The notes: generated by a model from the letters alone, not told the origin. 15,055 nucleotides of DNA from Chloroflexota bacterium (GCA_023380675.1 JAMCRS010000149.1:1-15055), one strand, 5' to 3'; positions 1 to 8,988 are shown, counted from the stretch's first letter. Numbers and translations: made by a program.

Positions 1-491
1 GCGGATTTTTCGGCTTCGTTCGCGGCGAGGTTGATATACGCCGCCGGCTGGCACTCGAGGATGAAGAGGGTTTCGCCGGCCACGAGCATCGCGCCGCGCC
101 TAAAGCGATTCAAGAGCTGAACCTGATACGGGTCGACGTTGGTGATGACCTGGATGGACGCGATCTCGGGTTTCTTGCGGTCGGCGATGCTCAAGCCGAG
201 CCGATCGAGCACGACCTTGCCGGCTTCCAGCACCTCCGCTTGTGAGTGCGAGTGGACTTCGAACATGCCGAATTCGCGCTCGACGATCTGGGCGCCCGGT
301 TTGGCCTGCGTTGCCTTGACGGCGATATCGACGAGCCTAAAGACCTCGTTGCCGGGCGCCACCTCGATGTAAAGATCGGCCATTCCCTGTACCGGCAGGT
401 CGCCCTGCGTGACAGTCCCGACAAAAGCCGCATACTGCGGCTGCATGCGGTCTAGATACGCGTAACACCGAAGCTCGAATTTGTCTGCCAC
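1..491 (-). CDS. Tandem-domain BMC shell protein (BMC-T), N-terminal 163 residues; runs off left edge
   Basis: This is a shell protein of a bacterial microcompartment. BMC-T proteins carry two fused BMC domains and form pseudohexameric trimers that tile the facets, sometimes with gated pores. The translation begins MADKFELRCYAYLDRMQPQ and continues with GTVTQGDLPV, IEVAPGNEVFRLVDIAVKAT, VEREFGMFEVH and VLEAGKVVLDRLGL, then enters the second domain (AMLVAGETLFILECQPAAYI). From memory this order matches the BMC-T proteins of the Mycobacterium RMM locus and of Haliangium. Family members are about 205-215 residues, so roughly 45 are missing past the edge. The start is a GTG at 489-491 preceded by GAGAGGA about 5 bases upstream; no earlier start fits the family N-terminus. 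It begins 19 bases after the last DUF2079 stop, which indicates co-transcription with that membrane-protein gene. Family assignment is firm; pore gating cannot be judged. Confidence 0.9.
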   Translation of the reverse strand, partial: MADKFELRCYAYLDRMQPQYAAFVGTVTQGDLPVQGMADLYIEVAPGNEVFRLVDIAVKATQAKPGAQIVEREFGMFEVHSHSQAEVLEAGKVVLDRLGLSIADRKKPEIASIQVITNVDPYQVQLLNRFRRGAMLVAGETLFILECQPAAYINLAANEAEKS

Positions 492-510
492 TTGTTCCTC
501 TCGTGTCACT

Positions 511-2943
511 CTATTTGCCGTCGATCTGGATTGGAGCGACCTTCGTCTCGCCGAGAACGCGGCCGGTCCCGATCTGCCGAAGCTGGGCGAAGATTCCATA
601 CTCCCCCGGGGCCAGGTCGGTCGGAACGACGAAATCGTGCCAGTCGAGCAGCACTTCGCCGGGATCCCACTGCAGCGTCGGGTACGCCCCGTTGGCGGGG
701 CGGCCATCCTGCTCGAACACGACTTCGCCGGCGGAATCGCGAAGCTGGACCGCGACCGCATAGTCCCCGGCCGGTTTGTCGCGCGCGCGCCAATAGATAC
801 CTACCGACAGGCGCTGCCCCGCCGCAACCGATTTGGGCGGCGGATAGCAACCGATGAACCTCAGCTCGCCCATGTCGACCAGGTACTCGTTCATCGGCTG
901 GAGCTTGACCAGCTCGCTCGCCGTAATCGACTCTTTGTCTTTTGCGACCGTGACGCTTGCGAGCGTCGGCTGGGTCCCCAGCGACCGGCCTGTTACATCG
1001 AACGAGTCCAGGTATTTGCTGGTGCCTGGCACGTGAACGGCGATCTTCACCTGATAATCCCCTGGCGGCATCGTCGGAGGCAGTTTGAGCGAATATTGAT
1101 CGCCCACCGGCTGCCCTGTCATCCACTGGTCCGTCGGCACCTTACCGTCGTCCGGCTCGCGATCTTCGGTCGCCCAAACGTCGCCCTGCGGGTCGACCAC
1201 GCTGACCGTGACGGCGTACCGATCGGCGATGGGTTTTTCGGCGTGCCACTCTACGATCGGGCGAAACGTCGTGCCGCCGCGGACCGTGTCGGTTAGAACG
1301 ATCGAATAGCCGTCCAGAGTCATGTGATTTCCAAATCGAATGTCGGTCGAATTTTCCGGCGGGCGGCGCTTGGCGACGATGTAGCCGTCCTGCGCCGCGA
1401 CCACCTGAAAGTAACCGGTCGAGAGAACATAGTCCCAGATTCCGCGATGCACGCCGTACCAACCGCGGGTCTGGTCGGCGAACAAATAGTCGACCTGGCG
1501 ATAGTCCGGGATCGGGATCTCGTATACGGAGCGGCGATCGGACAGCCGCGCGAGCATCTCGTTCTGAGCGACGACGAACGCGTTTTGCGGCACCCGGCTC
1601 GCCAGCTCATTGCCCAGGAGCGCGTGCGCATCCAGGTCGTAGCGCTCCGGCTGAAAATAGCGAGCCAGGGGCCCGGGCGCTTGCAGGACATAGCTCGCGC
1701 CCGCAGCGGCGAGCAAGAGCGCCGCCGCCGCCGCCCGCCACGCGGCCGGGGCGGAGCGCCGACCCGCCCAGCGCAGCACGCGCCCGATGCCGACGACGGC
1801 GGCAAAGAAGAAAAACGGCAGCATCGGCGCAAAATAGTAGGACCGGATCGAATATTGCAGCCCGTAGGTGCTGAGGAGCGAATAGCCCAGGGTGGGCAGC
1901 GCGAGCGCGAACACTTCGATCCCAAGCAGCGGAACGAACGCGAACGGGACGAGCAACTGAAGCACGTATTCGATCTTGTCCGGGATCACGACCATCTGCC
2001 ACACGAGCGCCGGCCGTGTGACGATCGTCTCCGCGATCTCCGGAAGGCTGTGCCCAAGGTATCCGTAGCGTGTGCCGCCCCCGCCGATCTCGCCCTGACC
2101 GAAATAGTAAAAGGCCGAGCCGTAGCCGTTGCCTCGAAAATATGGGATGATGGTCTGAAGCAGGAGATACGCAAAGACCGTGCCGAACACCGCCAAGCCG
2201 ATTCCGAGGCGGGGGCGCCGCTGCACGACTAGAATGAACAGGCCGAAAATCACGGCGATGAGCGCGATCTCTTCCTTGACCATCAGCGCCAGACCAAGGC
2301 AGACCAAAAAACCAGCCGTGTGGCGGCGCAGTAGCAAGTACGTCGCGAACGCCAGGAGTGGCGTCGCAAACGCGATCTCGTGAAACTCGGTCAGCCCGAT
2401 GTTTTCGACCGCGGGGGACAAGAGATACATCAGCCCGACGACGAGCGCTAGGGGACGGCCGACGGACTGCCGCGCGAACCAATAGACCGGCAGTGCGCCC
2501 AGCCCCAGACCCACGGTCTGCACGACGAGCAGGACCATCGGGCTGCTCCACAAGGCGTACAGCGGGACCAGGGCGAGCAGGATCGGCGAAAAGCTCTTGC
2601 CGAGGAACGAGTCGGCGTCGGTAACGTAGGTCCCTTGAAGCAAGCGGCCGTTGAGCGAATTCCAGATGAGTTGTGAGTACTGTCCCAGGTCCCATGACGT
2701 GCTTTCCTGCAAATAGCCGGTGTGAAACGTCAGGTAGCGCAGGACGGCGAGACCGGCGAACAGGACGACGTATCCCGCCACCAGCAGCCCAAAGATGAGG
2801 TCGGCGCGACGCGACCAAAACGCGCCCCATCGCGCAGGGTTGACGCGGCCCGACCGAACAGCGAAGAACGCGGCGGCTGCGGCGACGAGCGCCAATACCA
2901 GAGTTGCAGCAAAATCTGCGACGTCGATCATCGGGTACGACAC
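511..2943 (-). CDS. DUF2079 multi-pass membrane protein, paralogue 1, with two C-terminal beta-sandwich-like repeats
   Basis: An 810-residue membrane protein of the DUF2079 family, which as I recall Pfam places near the GT-C glycosyltransferases; its reaction is not established. Residues 1-425 hold about ten hydrophobic segments. Family landmarks are DLGQYSQLIWNSLNGR (85-100), SFSPILLALVPLY (117-129), FHEIAFATP (187-195) and LVKEE-like MVKEEIAL (221-228). Residues 430-530 are a soluble region of the family type (VPQNAFVVAQNEMLARLSDR, then YEIPIPDYRQVDYLFAD). Two related soluble domains follow, about 540-637 and 694-800; the second contains GIYWRARDKPAGDYAVAVQL and VPTDLAPGEYGIF, and both are predicted outside the membrane. 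The start is GTG at 2943, with GAGAG just upstream; ATG at 2931 would shorten the protein by four residues. It lies 81 bases after paralogue 2 and 19 bases before BMC-T. It aligns with paralogue 2 over nearly its full length. Confidence 0.88.
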   Translation of the reverse strand: MSYPMIDVADFAATLVLALVAAAAAFFAVRSGRVNPARWGAFWSRRADLIFGLLVAGYVVLFAGLAVLRYLTFHTGYLQESTSWDLGQYSQLIWNSLNGRLLQGTYVTDADSFLGKSFSPILLALVPLYALWSSPMVLLVVQTVGLGLGALPVYWFARQSVGRPLALVVGLMYLLSPAVENIGLTEFHEIAFATPLLAFATYLLLRRHTAGFLVCLGLALMVKEEIALIAVIFGLFILVVQRRPRLGIGLAVFGTVFAYLLLQTIIPYFRGNGYGSAFYYFGQGEIGGGGTRYGYLGHSLPEIAETIVTRPALVWQMVVIPDKIEYVLQLLVPFAFVPLLGIEVFALALPTLGYSLLSTYGLQYSIRSYYFAPMLPFFFFAAVVGIGRVLRWAGRRSAPAAWRAAAAALLLAAAGASYVLQAPGPLARYFQPERYDLDAHALLGNELASRVPQNAFVVAQNEMLARLSDRRSVYEIPIPDYRQVDYLFADQTRGWYGVHRGIWDYVLSTGYFQVVAAQDGYIVAKRRPPENSTDIRFGNHMTLDGYSIVLTDTVRGGTTFRPIVEWHAEKPIADRYAVTVSVVDPQGDVWATEDREPDDGKVPTDQWMTGQPVGDQYSLKLPPTMPPGDYQVKIAVHVPGTSKYLDSFDVTGRSLGTQPTLASVTVAKDKESITASELVKLQPMNEYLVDMGELRFIGCYPPPKSVAAGQRLSVGIYWRARDKPAGDYAVAVQLRDSAGEVVFEQDGRPANGAYPTLQWDPGEVLLDWHDFVVPTDLAPGEYGIFAQLRQIGTGRVLGETKVAPIQIDGK

Positions 2944-3024
2944 TCTCGGACAGCCGGTTCAGTCGCCGTTCGTTCGCCTGCCGGACTGGAACGGCCACAC
3001 GTTATTGAATACTCCATATCCTCT

Positions 3025-5442
3025 CTAGCGCTCGACGGTCAAGGTAGAGATAGTCGTCTGCCCCAAGACACGCCGGTTCGCGTCGGTCAATACGACCGTG
3101 ATTTCATATTCGCCCGGCGCGATATCCGACGGCAGATTGAAGTCATGCCAATCGAGCAGGACCTCGCCGACGCTCCACTCGTTCGTTGGATATGTCCCGC
3201 CCGCCGGGCGCGCCGCTTGCTCAAAGGCGATTGCGCCGGCCGCGTCGCGCAATTGCACTGCGACCGTATAGTCGCCGAGCGGCTTGGCGCGTGCTCGCCA
3301 GTAGAGCCCGATGTGGAGTGGCTCCCCCGGCGTTACCGTCTGACGCGGCGGCACGTAGCCCAGAAACCGCATCTCCGCCATATCGACGTACTTGGGCTCC
3401 TCGATTCGCAGCTCGCTTGCCGTGAACGACGATTTGTTCCTTGAGACTTGGACTTGGGCGATCACAGGGTTGGCGCCAAGCGAATTTCCGTCCGAGTCTT
3501 TGGCGGCCAGTCCGTCGGAGCTGCCGACGTCGTGCACCGCTGCAGTGACAAAGTACTCTCCCCCCGGCATCGTCGGCGGAAGATCGAGCGCATATTGGTC
3601 GCCGACCGACTTTTCCACCGTCCACTCGGTCGTCGGCAAGCGGCCGCCCTGCGGCTCGCTATCTTGGGTAACCCAAACGTGGCCGGCGGCGTCGACCACC
3701 TCGACGTCGATCGCGTAGCGCTTGACGAGCGGAACGTCCGCCTGCCACGCGAGGATGGGACGCAGGGTCGTTCCACCCATCGGAGCGGTGGCGCCGACCG
3801 CACAGCCTAGCAGCGTGATTTGCCCTCCAAACCGGAGCCGTGGGCCGGCCGGTATCACGCGCCGGGCGACGACGTACCCGTCCTGCGACGCGACAGTCTC
3901 GAAATACCCCGTGTTGAGAAAATAGTCCCAGTGCCCCTGGTGGATCCTGTACCAATTGTCCGTCTTGTCCAGGAACAAATAGTCGGCTTGCCGGTAATCC
4001 GGTATCGCCGGCACTTCGTAAATCGACTGCCGTTCCGATAGATGCGCCAGGTACTCCGTCTGCGCCACGACGATCGCGTCCTTCGGCACCAGCCCCAAAA
4101 GCGCGTGGCCAATCTCCGCGTGCGGAATTCGGGAGATGTTGGCGAAAGCATAGTTGAGCGACAAGGGTCCCTGAGATTGAAGCCAATAGCTGCTGACGCT
4201 GGCAACCAACAGCAGCGCGGCGATTGCCGCGCCGGGCGCTCCGCCGAGATCCCCGCGGTCGCTCTTCCAACGTGCCACGCGACGGCTCAACCGCTCCAAT
4301 CCAACGACCGTCGCTACAAACAAGAACGGGATGAGCGGCGCAGGATACAATGTCTGAATGTCGTACTGCCAGACGTAATCGCTCAGCAGAGTGTAGCCGA
4401 GCGTCGCAAGCGCGAGTATCGCCACATCGGCCCCGAGCACCGGCAGAAACGCGAGCGGAACCAAAAGCTGCAGCAGGTACTCGATCTTGCCCGGAACCAG
4501 CACGTGCGCCAGGACGACCTCGGGCCGAGTGAGCAGTGTGGCGGCGACCTCGGTTAACGAGTGCCCTAGGTAGCCGTAGCGCGTGGCGCCGCCGGCAAAT
4601 GAGCCGCTGCCGAAATAGTAAAAGTCGCCCGGCTTGGCGCCGCGAAAGTACGGGATCACGTATTGCAGGAGAACAGCTCCGAACGCTCCGCCAAAGCCCG
4701 CCAGCGTAAGGCCCAAGGCACGGCGGCGCTGAATAAGAAAGACAAAGACGCCGAATCCGACGACGATGAACGCGATCTCTTCCTTGACCAAGAGCGCAAC
4801 GCCGATGCAAACCAGGAACGGCCGATCGCGTTTTCGAAGCAAGAAAAAGGTCGCCAGGCCGAGCAGCGGAATCGCGAGCGCAATCTCGCTGAATCCGATC
4901 AAGTTGACATACGTCACCGCCGGATAGAGGAAATACGCGGCGGCGACGACAAGCGCAAGCGGACGTCCAAGCCGGGCGCGTGCGAGCCAGTAGATTGGTA
5001 AAGAGCCAACGCCGATCGCAAGCGTCTCGACGATCAGAAGAACGATCGGACTGCTCCAGACGGCGTAGAGCGGCACCAGCGCCAACAGGATCGGCGAGAA
5101 GGATTTGCCCAAGAACTGCGGCGCATCCGGGATGTAGGAATTAAGCAGCAGCCGGCCGTTGAGCGAATTCCAGATGAGCTGATCGTACTGGGCCAGGTCG
5201 TTCGTCGCCGCCTCGAACACGAGGTAGCGCAGAATCACGAACGCGCCGAACACCACCGTGTAACCGAGCACGATCGCGAGAAAGATCCGGTCGGCCCTTT
5301 TCGCCGACAGCGGATGTGCCGCCCTCGCCGCTGGAGATGCAGTCGTTTGCCGCGCCGTCCGCCGGGCGACCACCGCGTAGACGACGACACTCACCCCGAG
5401 CGCGAGGGTAAGCGTAATCAGAAACTCAAAGAATACGTTCAC
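3025..5442 (-). CDS. DUF2079 multi-pass membrane protein, paralogue 2
   Basis: An 805-residue paralogue of the neighbouring DUF2079 gene with the same plan. There is a short N-terminal anchor (4-27), then a second hydrophobic block from 52 with the signature NDLAQYDQLIWNSLNGR (81-97), SFSPILLALVPLY (114-126), GFSEIALAIP (183-192) and LLVKEEIAF (217-225). The last transmembrane helix ends near 422. The soluble segment 440-530 includes VPKDAIVVAQTEYLAHLSER. Two beta-sandwich-like domains lie at about 540-640 and 688-800; the second has HIGLYWRARAKPLGDYTVAVQL. The start is GTG at 5440-5442, 18 bases after the EutJ stop; the ribosome binding site is weak, so translational coupling to eutJ is plausible. 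The 26 bases at 5153-5178 are identical to 2645-2670 in paralogue 1, which points to tandem gene duplication. Function is unassigned; a role at the cell envelope is inferred from topology. Confidence 0.88.
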   Translation of the reverse strand: MNVFFEFLITLTLALGVSVVVYAVVARRTARQTTASPAARAAHPLSAKRADRIFLAIVLGYTVVFGAFVILRYLVFEAATNDLAQYDQLIWNSLNGRLLLNSYIPDAPQFLGKSFSPILLALVPLYAVWSSPIVLLIVETLAIGVGSLPIYWLARARLGRPLALVVAAAYFLYPAVTYVNLIGFSEIALAIPLLGLATFFLLRKRDRPFLVCIGVALLVKEEIAFIVVGFGVFVFLIQRRRALGLTLAGFGGAFGAVLLQYVIPYFRGAKPGDFYYFGSGSFAGGATRYGYLGHSLTEVAATLLTRPEVVLAHVLVPGKIEYLLQLLVPLAFLPVLGADVAILALATLGYTLLSDYVWQYDIQTLYPAPLIPFLFVATVVGLERLSRRVARWKSDRGDLGGAPGAAIAALLLVASVSSYWLQSQGPLSLNYAFANISRIPHAEIGHALLGLVPKDAIVVAQTEYLAHLSERQSIYEVPAIPDYRQADYLFLDKTDNWYRIHQGHWDYFLNTGYFETVASQDGYVVARRVIPAGPRLRFGGQITLLGCAVGATAPMGGTTLRPILAWQADVPLVKRYAIDVEVVDAAGHVWVTQDSEPQGGRLPTTEWTVEKSVGDQYALDLPPTMPGGEYFVTAAVHDVGSSDGLAAKDSDGNSLGANPVIAQVQVSRNKSSFTASELRIEEPKYVDMAEMRFLGYVPPRQTVTPGEPLHIGLYWRARAKPLGDYTVAVQLRDAAGAIAFEQAARPAGGTYPTNEWSVGEVLLDWHDFNLPSDIAPGEYEITVVLTDANRRVLGQTTISTLTVER

Positions 5443-5460
5443 GCTTTCATCGGCACCGCG

Positions 5461-6306
5461 TTACGCTTCGCTCATGGCAATTCCGAGCGGCGTGACGAAC
5501 AATGGCTTGACCGGCACCTCGGTCCGGACTCCGGTAACCTCCTCCACCACCTGTGCGATTCCCTTAAAGCTCGACGTACCGCCAACCATGAATATCCGGT
5601 CGACCGGGTGCGCCTGAATCTGTCGCGCGACGATCGTGCCGACCTTTTCCATCACCGGTCGAACGAGCGGAAACAAGCGGTCCTGCTCGCGCTCGTCCGT
5701 CTTGAGCTTCTCCGCTTGCTCGAACGAAATATTCAACGCGCCGGCAACGACGAGGGTGAAATGAGTCCCGCCGGTCGCTTCGTCCGCCGTCGCGACCACC
5801 CGGCCGTCTTTCACGATCGCGACCCCGGTCGTCCCGCCGCCTACGTCGACGATGGCTCCATCGCGCACTTGGAGCACTGCGTTGGCCGCCGTCGGCTCAT
5901 CGATTTCCGAATTGCAGTCGAGACCGGCCGCACGCACGACGTTCGCGGTCGCCCGCACTTCGGCCAACGGCACGCCCGGCGGGTAACCGGTCGACGCGTG
6001 CGTGAGCTCGAACCCGAGCCGCGTTTCGACCTCGCGCTTGAGCTCGCGCAGCAGGTCGATGGCGCCTATGAAATCGACCACCAGTCCGTCGCGGACGACA
6101 TTCGCAAAACGATATGCGCCTGCCAAAGGCTGGCGCTCGTCGTCAAGTACGACCAGTACGGTGTAGGCCGTCCCGAGATCGACCCCAACGTGGTAAGCGC
6201 CGCGATATCCCGGTCGGATGACCTGATGCATCGATCGCTCGGTCAGCTCGAGGAGAGAATCCAATCGCTCGCTAAGCGTCAGGAACGCTCCTGCACGTTC
6301 TTCCAC
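5461..6306 (-). CDS. eutJ: EutJ-family actin/Hsp70-fold ATPase of a microcompartment locus
   Basis: A cytoplasmic Hsp70/actin-fold protein, the EutJ type found in ethanolamine and some glycyl-radical microcompartment operons. It is thought to act as a chaperone for encapsulated enzymes, though its biochemistry is poorly known. Counting from the start chosen here (281 residues), the nucleotide-binding signatures are VGVDLGTAYT (40-49, phosphate 1), IDEPTAANA (135-143), IVDVGGGTTGVAIVKDG (152-168, phosphate 2) and FMVGGTSSFKGI (239-250, adenosine). DEATGGTHF and a VTPLGIA ending also match E. coli EutJ (278 residues) as I recall it. The frame stays open to 6405, but GTG at 6306 gives the family length and the usual leader before the first motif; TTG at 6264 is the alternative. 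The chosen start overlaps the upstream small gene by 28 bases. The gene sits between two DUF2079 genes, not beside other eut genes. Confidence 0.9.
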   Translation of the reverse strand: MEERAGAFLTLSERLDSLLELTERSMHQVIRPGYRGAYHVGVDLGTAYTVLVVLDDERQPLAGAYRFANVVRDGLVVDFIGAIDLLRELKREVETRLGFELTHASTGYPPGVPLAEVRATANVVRAAGLDCNSEIDEPTAANAVLQVRDGAIVDVGGGTTGVAIVKDGRVVATADEATGGTHFTLVVAGALNISFEQAEKLKTDEREQDRLFPLVRPVMEKVGTIVARQIQAHPVDRIFMVGGTSSFKGIAQVVEEVTGVRTEVPVKPLFVTPLGIAMSEA

Positions 6307-6521
6307 CGAGTGTCGAGGTATGGGAGGCCGTCCTCCGAATAGTGCGAGACGCGCGGCCACGACTGTTCGATCGGCTCTCCGCCGACCCGGACGTCGAGTT
6401 CCCACTGATTGATAAAGTCGAGCGCCGCGGGACTGAAACGCGTCCCGGGCGGGAACTCAAAGTGACTGACCGCTCCCTTTTGCCACTGCTCCCGCAGCTC
6501 TGCTTCGGTAATGAATACCAT
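6279..6521 (-). CDS. 80-residue protein resembling the N-terminal segment of EutT/EutQ
   Basis: A small soluble protein that begins MVFITEAELREQWQKGAVSH and continues FEFPPGTRFSPAALDFINQW. The pattern 'ITE..LR', then 'P.GTR.(T/S)P.A..' followed by a short strand, is the one I know from the N-termini of EutT (corrinoid adenosyltransferase) and EutQ. The catalytic domains of those proteins are absent, because the gene stops at 80 residues. The last 30 residues (SWPRVSHYSEDGLPYLDTRW) match nothing I recognise. The ATG at 6519-6521 has a strong ribosome binding site, GGAGGG at 6529-6534, eight bases upstream. It starts 22 bases after the DUF2079 paralogue 3 stop, and its end overlaps the probable eutJ start, suggesting the two are translated together. 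It may be an adaptor or targeting module; that is inference. Confidence 0.75.
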   Translation of the reverse strand: MVFITEAELREQWQKGAVSHFEFPPGTRFSPAALDFINQWELDVRVGGEPIEQSWPRVSHYSEDGLPYLDTRWKNVQERS

Positions 6522-6528
6522 ACATGAA

Positions 6529-6534
6529 CCCTCC
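6529..6534 (-). promoter_or_regulatory. Ribosome binding site of the EutT/EutQ-N-like gene
   Basis: GGAGGG on the minus strand sits eight bases upstream of the ATG at 6521. It supports this short frame as a real gene rather than a chance frame beside eutJ. Confidence 0.75.
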
Positions 6535-6543
6535 GGCCGGCGA

Positions 6544-8988
6544 TCAACGATCGACGGTCAGCGGCGAGATTGCCGCCTCTCCCAAAGCCTGACCGCTGTT
6601 CAAATCTAGTAGTGCAACGAACAACTCGTACGCTCCTGGCGTGAGGTCGGCCGGCAGATCGACCGCGTGCCAGTCGAGCAACACCTCTCCTTGAGCCCAC
6701 TCAGTCGTCGAGTACGTGCCCTCCGCCGGGCGACTGGCCTGTTCGAACGCCACGTTTCCGGCAGAATCGCGAAGTTGAATGGCGACGGCATAGTCGCCTT
6801 GTGGTTTCTCCCGTGCACGCCAGTAGATTCCAACGTCGAGCGTTTCGCCGACTTTCGCGGTGTTCGTAACCGTCTTGTAGCCGATGAGGCGCATGTCGCC
6901 CATGTCGACAAAGAATGGGTTGTCAAGCTGGAACCGGTCCTGCAATTCGGTCGCCGTATATGAGCGCTTGTCCTTCTCGACCGCGATCTCGGCGACCTGG
7001 AGAACCTCGCCGGTCGTCTGCCCGGCGGGCGCGACGACGGCGAGATGGATCCTGCTCGATTTGTCGACCACGCCGACCTTGAGCTCGTAGGTGCCGGCCG
7101 GCATGGTCGGTGGGAGAGCCAGCGAATACTGGTCCGCAAACACCTCGCCCCGATCGAGCGCGTCCGTTGGGCATGCGCCTTGCCCGGGTTCCGCCTCGCT
7201 CAACGCCCACGCGTGGCCCCGGTCATCGTACAGCCCGACCGAAACCGCTTCGCGTTCCTCGCTATCGTCGGTCTTCTGCCACTGCAGGACCGGCTTGAGC
7301 GTTTGACCGCCCATGACCGTATGTGTCAAATCCAGGCTGTAGCCCACCAGGCTCAGTCTGTCGCCGAAATTGGCGTTCAGCATTTGAGCAGGAGCGATCC
7401 GTTTCTCCAATACGAGTCCGTCTTCGTCACGCAGCGGCTGGAAGAGATCGCTCGACAGAATGCCGTCCCATCCCTGTTTGAGATAGGCGTACCAGGGGCG
7501 CTTTTTGTCTACAAAGACATAGTCGGCTATTCCCAGACAGGGTGCCGCCATGTCCAGGTACAGCCTCTTGCGTTCGGACACGTACGGCGCCAGTTCCGTC
7601 TGCGCGACAAGGACGGCATCCCGCGGGACCACCTGTGCCATCGACAGCGCGACCTGAGTATGTGGAGTCAGCCCTCGATCCGTCAACAGCGCGAGGTCGC
7701 TCGCCGGCGGAACGCTCAGCCCTGACAGGAAGAACGCGAGCGCTACAGCCAGGGTGAACGTCCCCACCGCAACAGGATCGCAAGCGATCGTTCTCATGGC
7801 GTTCCACGGTCCGATATTCCCTGCGCCGGCCGGCCGCCACGATAGAATGCGCTTGATCCCCGCGACCAATCCGCCGAACAGAAACGGAATCACGAGCGTG
7901 TAATGCCAGGACCCAAACGTGTAGACCCACGACGCGTCGCTGAGCAGGATATAACCCAGTATCGGCAGCGCGACAAAGGTGACCTGCCATCCCAACAGCG
8001 GCAGGAGACCGAGAGGCAACAAGAGCCGGCCGATCGCATCGACGACGGCCGGCGTCGCCACGTGCTGCCAAACGGCAACCGGGTGCGTGAAAAACCCGCC
8101 AACGATGCTGGTCAGATCCGAGCCCAGGTAACCATACAGATTCTGCCCGCTCCGACCGGGGCTGGAGCCGAAAAAGTAATAGTTCGAGCTGGATTGAAAA
8201 TGCGGGATCACGACGACGAGTAGGAACAGTGTGGCCGCGAGGCAGAACGACGACAGAGCGACGCCAAAGCGGGGCTTGCGTTGGACCAGAGCGACGTAGA
8301 TGCCCAGGCCGATAGCCGCAAATGCCACCTCTTCTTTCACCAAGAGCGCGAGCCCCAAGCACACCAAGAACGGAGCAAACCGCCGGCGCAGCAGAAACAG
8401 CATGCCGAAAGACAGCAGCGGAACTGCCAGGTCCAGATCGTAGAACTGACCCATTGCGGCGTACTGCGCCACGGGGGAAAGCAAGTAGGCGACGACGATT
8501 ACGAGGGCCAAAGGGCGCCCCAGCTCTTTCCGGGCCAGCCAATAGATCGGGAATGAGGCAAGCGAGATCGCGAACGGCGGCACCAGGGCAAGCATTCGCG
8601 GATCGCTCAGCAAACCGTACAACGGAACAATTGCGAGCAGCAGGGGCGAAAAATGGTGACCCAGGATCGTGGGGCTGTCCAAGTAGATCGTTTGTTGCAG
8701 TACCCGGCCGTGGAGCGAATTCCAGATCGCCTGGTCGAAAAACGCGAAATCGACGCCAAAGACGCTCAGCGACTCTAGCTTCCGAACAGCGACGATCGAG
8801 AACACGGCAAAGAAGACGGCCGTAAGGCCATAGGCGCAAAGATCGATGCCCCGTAGAATCGAGCATTTCCGCTGGCGGATGTTGGCAAGATACGATTCGA
8901 CCGGAGGCACATGTGATATCCGGTATGTGATAACGGCGATTCCAAGGCCAAGCGAAAGTAGGAAAACCCATTCGGGAAACGTCCCCAT
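6544..8988 (-). CDS. DUF2079 multi-pass membrane protein, paralogue 3 (most divergent)
   Basis: An 814-residue DUF2079 protein with the same layout as the two downstream paralogues but more divergent in sequence. Its signature is closer to the wider family: VDFAFFDQAIWNSLHGRVL (79-97) and HHFSPLLLAIVPLY (111-124), where the other two have SFSP. About ten membrane segments run to residue 425, including LLVKEEVAF at 215-223. The soluble segment 445-530 contains VPRDAVLVAQTELAPYVSER. Two beta-sandwich-like domains follow (about 540-642 and 697-808), the second with VGIYWRAREKPQGDYAVAIQL. The start is ATG at 8986-8988; the ribosome binding site is weak. It follows the glycosyltransferase gene after 152 bases and leads into the EutT/EutQ-like gene after 22. 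Reaction unknown; location in the cytoplasmic membrane with an exported tail is inferred from hydropathy. Confidence 0.88.
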   Translation of the reverse strand: MGTFPEWVFLLSLGLGIAVITYRISHVPPVESYLANIRQRKCSILRGIDLCAYGLTAVFFAVFSIVAVRKLESLSVFGVDFAFFDQAIWNSLHGRVLQQTIYLDSPTILGHHFSPLLLAIVPLYGLLSDPRMLALVPPFAISLASFPIYWLARKELGRPLALVIVVAYLLSPVAQYAAMGQFYDLDLAVPLLSFGMLFLLRRRFAPFLVCLGLALLVKEEVAFAAIGLGIYVALVQRKPRFGVALSSFCLAATLFLLVVVIPHFQSSSNYYFFGSSPGRSGQNLYGYLGSDLTSIVGGFFTHPVAVWQHVATPAVVDAIGRLLLPLGLLPLLGWQVTFVALPILGYILLSDASWVYTFGSWHYTLVIPFLFGGLVAGIKRILSWRPAGAGNIGPWNAMRTIACDPVAVGTFTLAVALAFFLSGLSVPPASDLALLTDRGLTPHTQVALSMAQVVPRDAVLVAQTELAPYVSERKRLYLDMAAPCLGIADYVFVDKKRPWYAYLKQGWDGILSSDLFQPLRDEDGLVLEKRIAPAQMLNANFGDRLSLVGYSLDLTHTVMGGQTLKPVLQWQKTDDSEEREAVSVGLYDDRGHAWALSEAEPGQGACPTDALDRGEVFADQYSLALPPTMPAGTYELKVGVVDKSSRIHLAVVAPAGQTTGEVLQVAEIAVEKDKRSYTATELQDRFQLDNPFFVDMGDMRLIGYKTVTNTAKVGETLDVGIYWRAREKPQGDYAVAIQLRDSAGNVAFEQASRPAEGTYSTTEWAQGEVLLDWHAVDLPADLTPGAYELFVALLDLNSGQALGEAAISPLTVDR

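Noticed and set aside
191..433. 80-codon minus-strand frame at the left end
   Set aside because: Frame-shifted shadow of BMC-T, whose own frame matches the shell family throughout.
1607..2998. 463-codon minus-strand frame overlapping DUF2079 paralogue 1
   Set aside because: Same strand but shifted frame; Arg-rich shadow composition without motifs, while the other frame gives a full DUF2079 protein.
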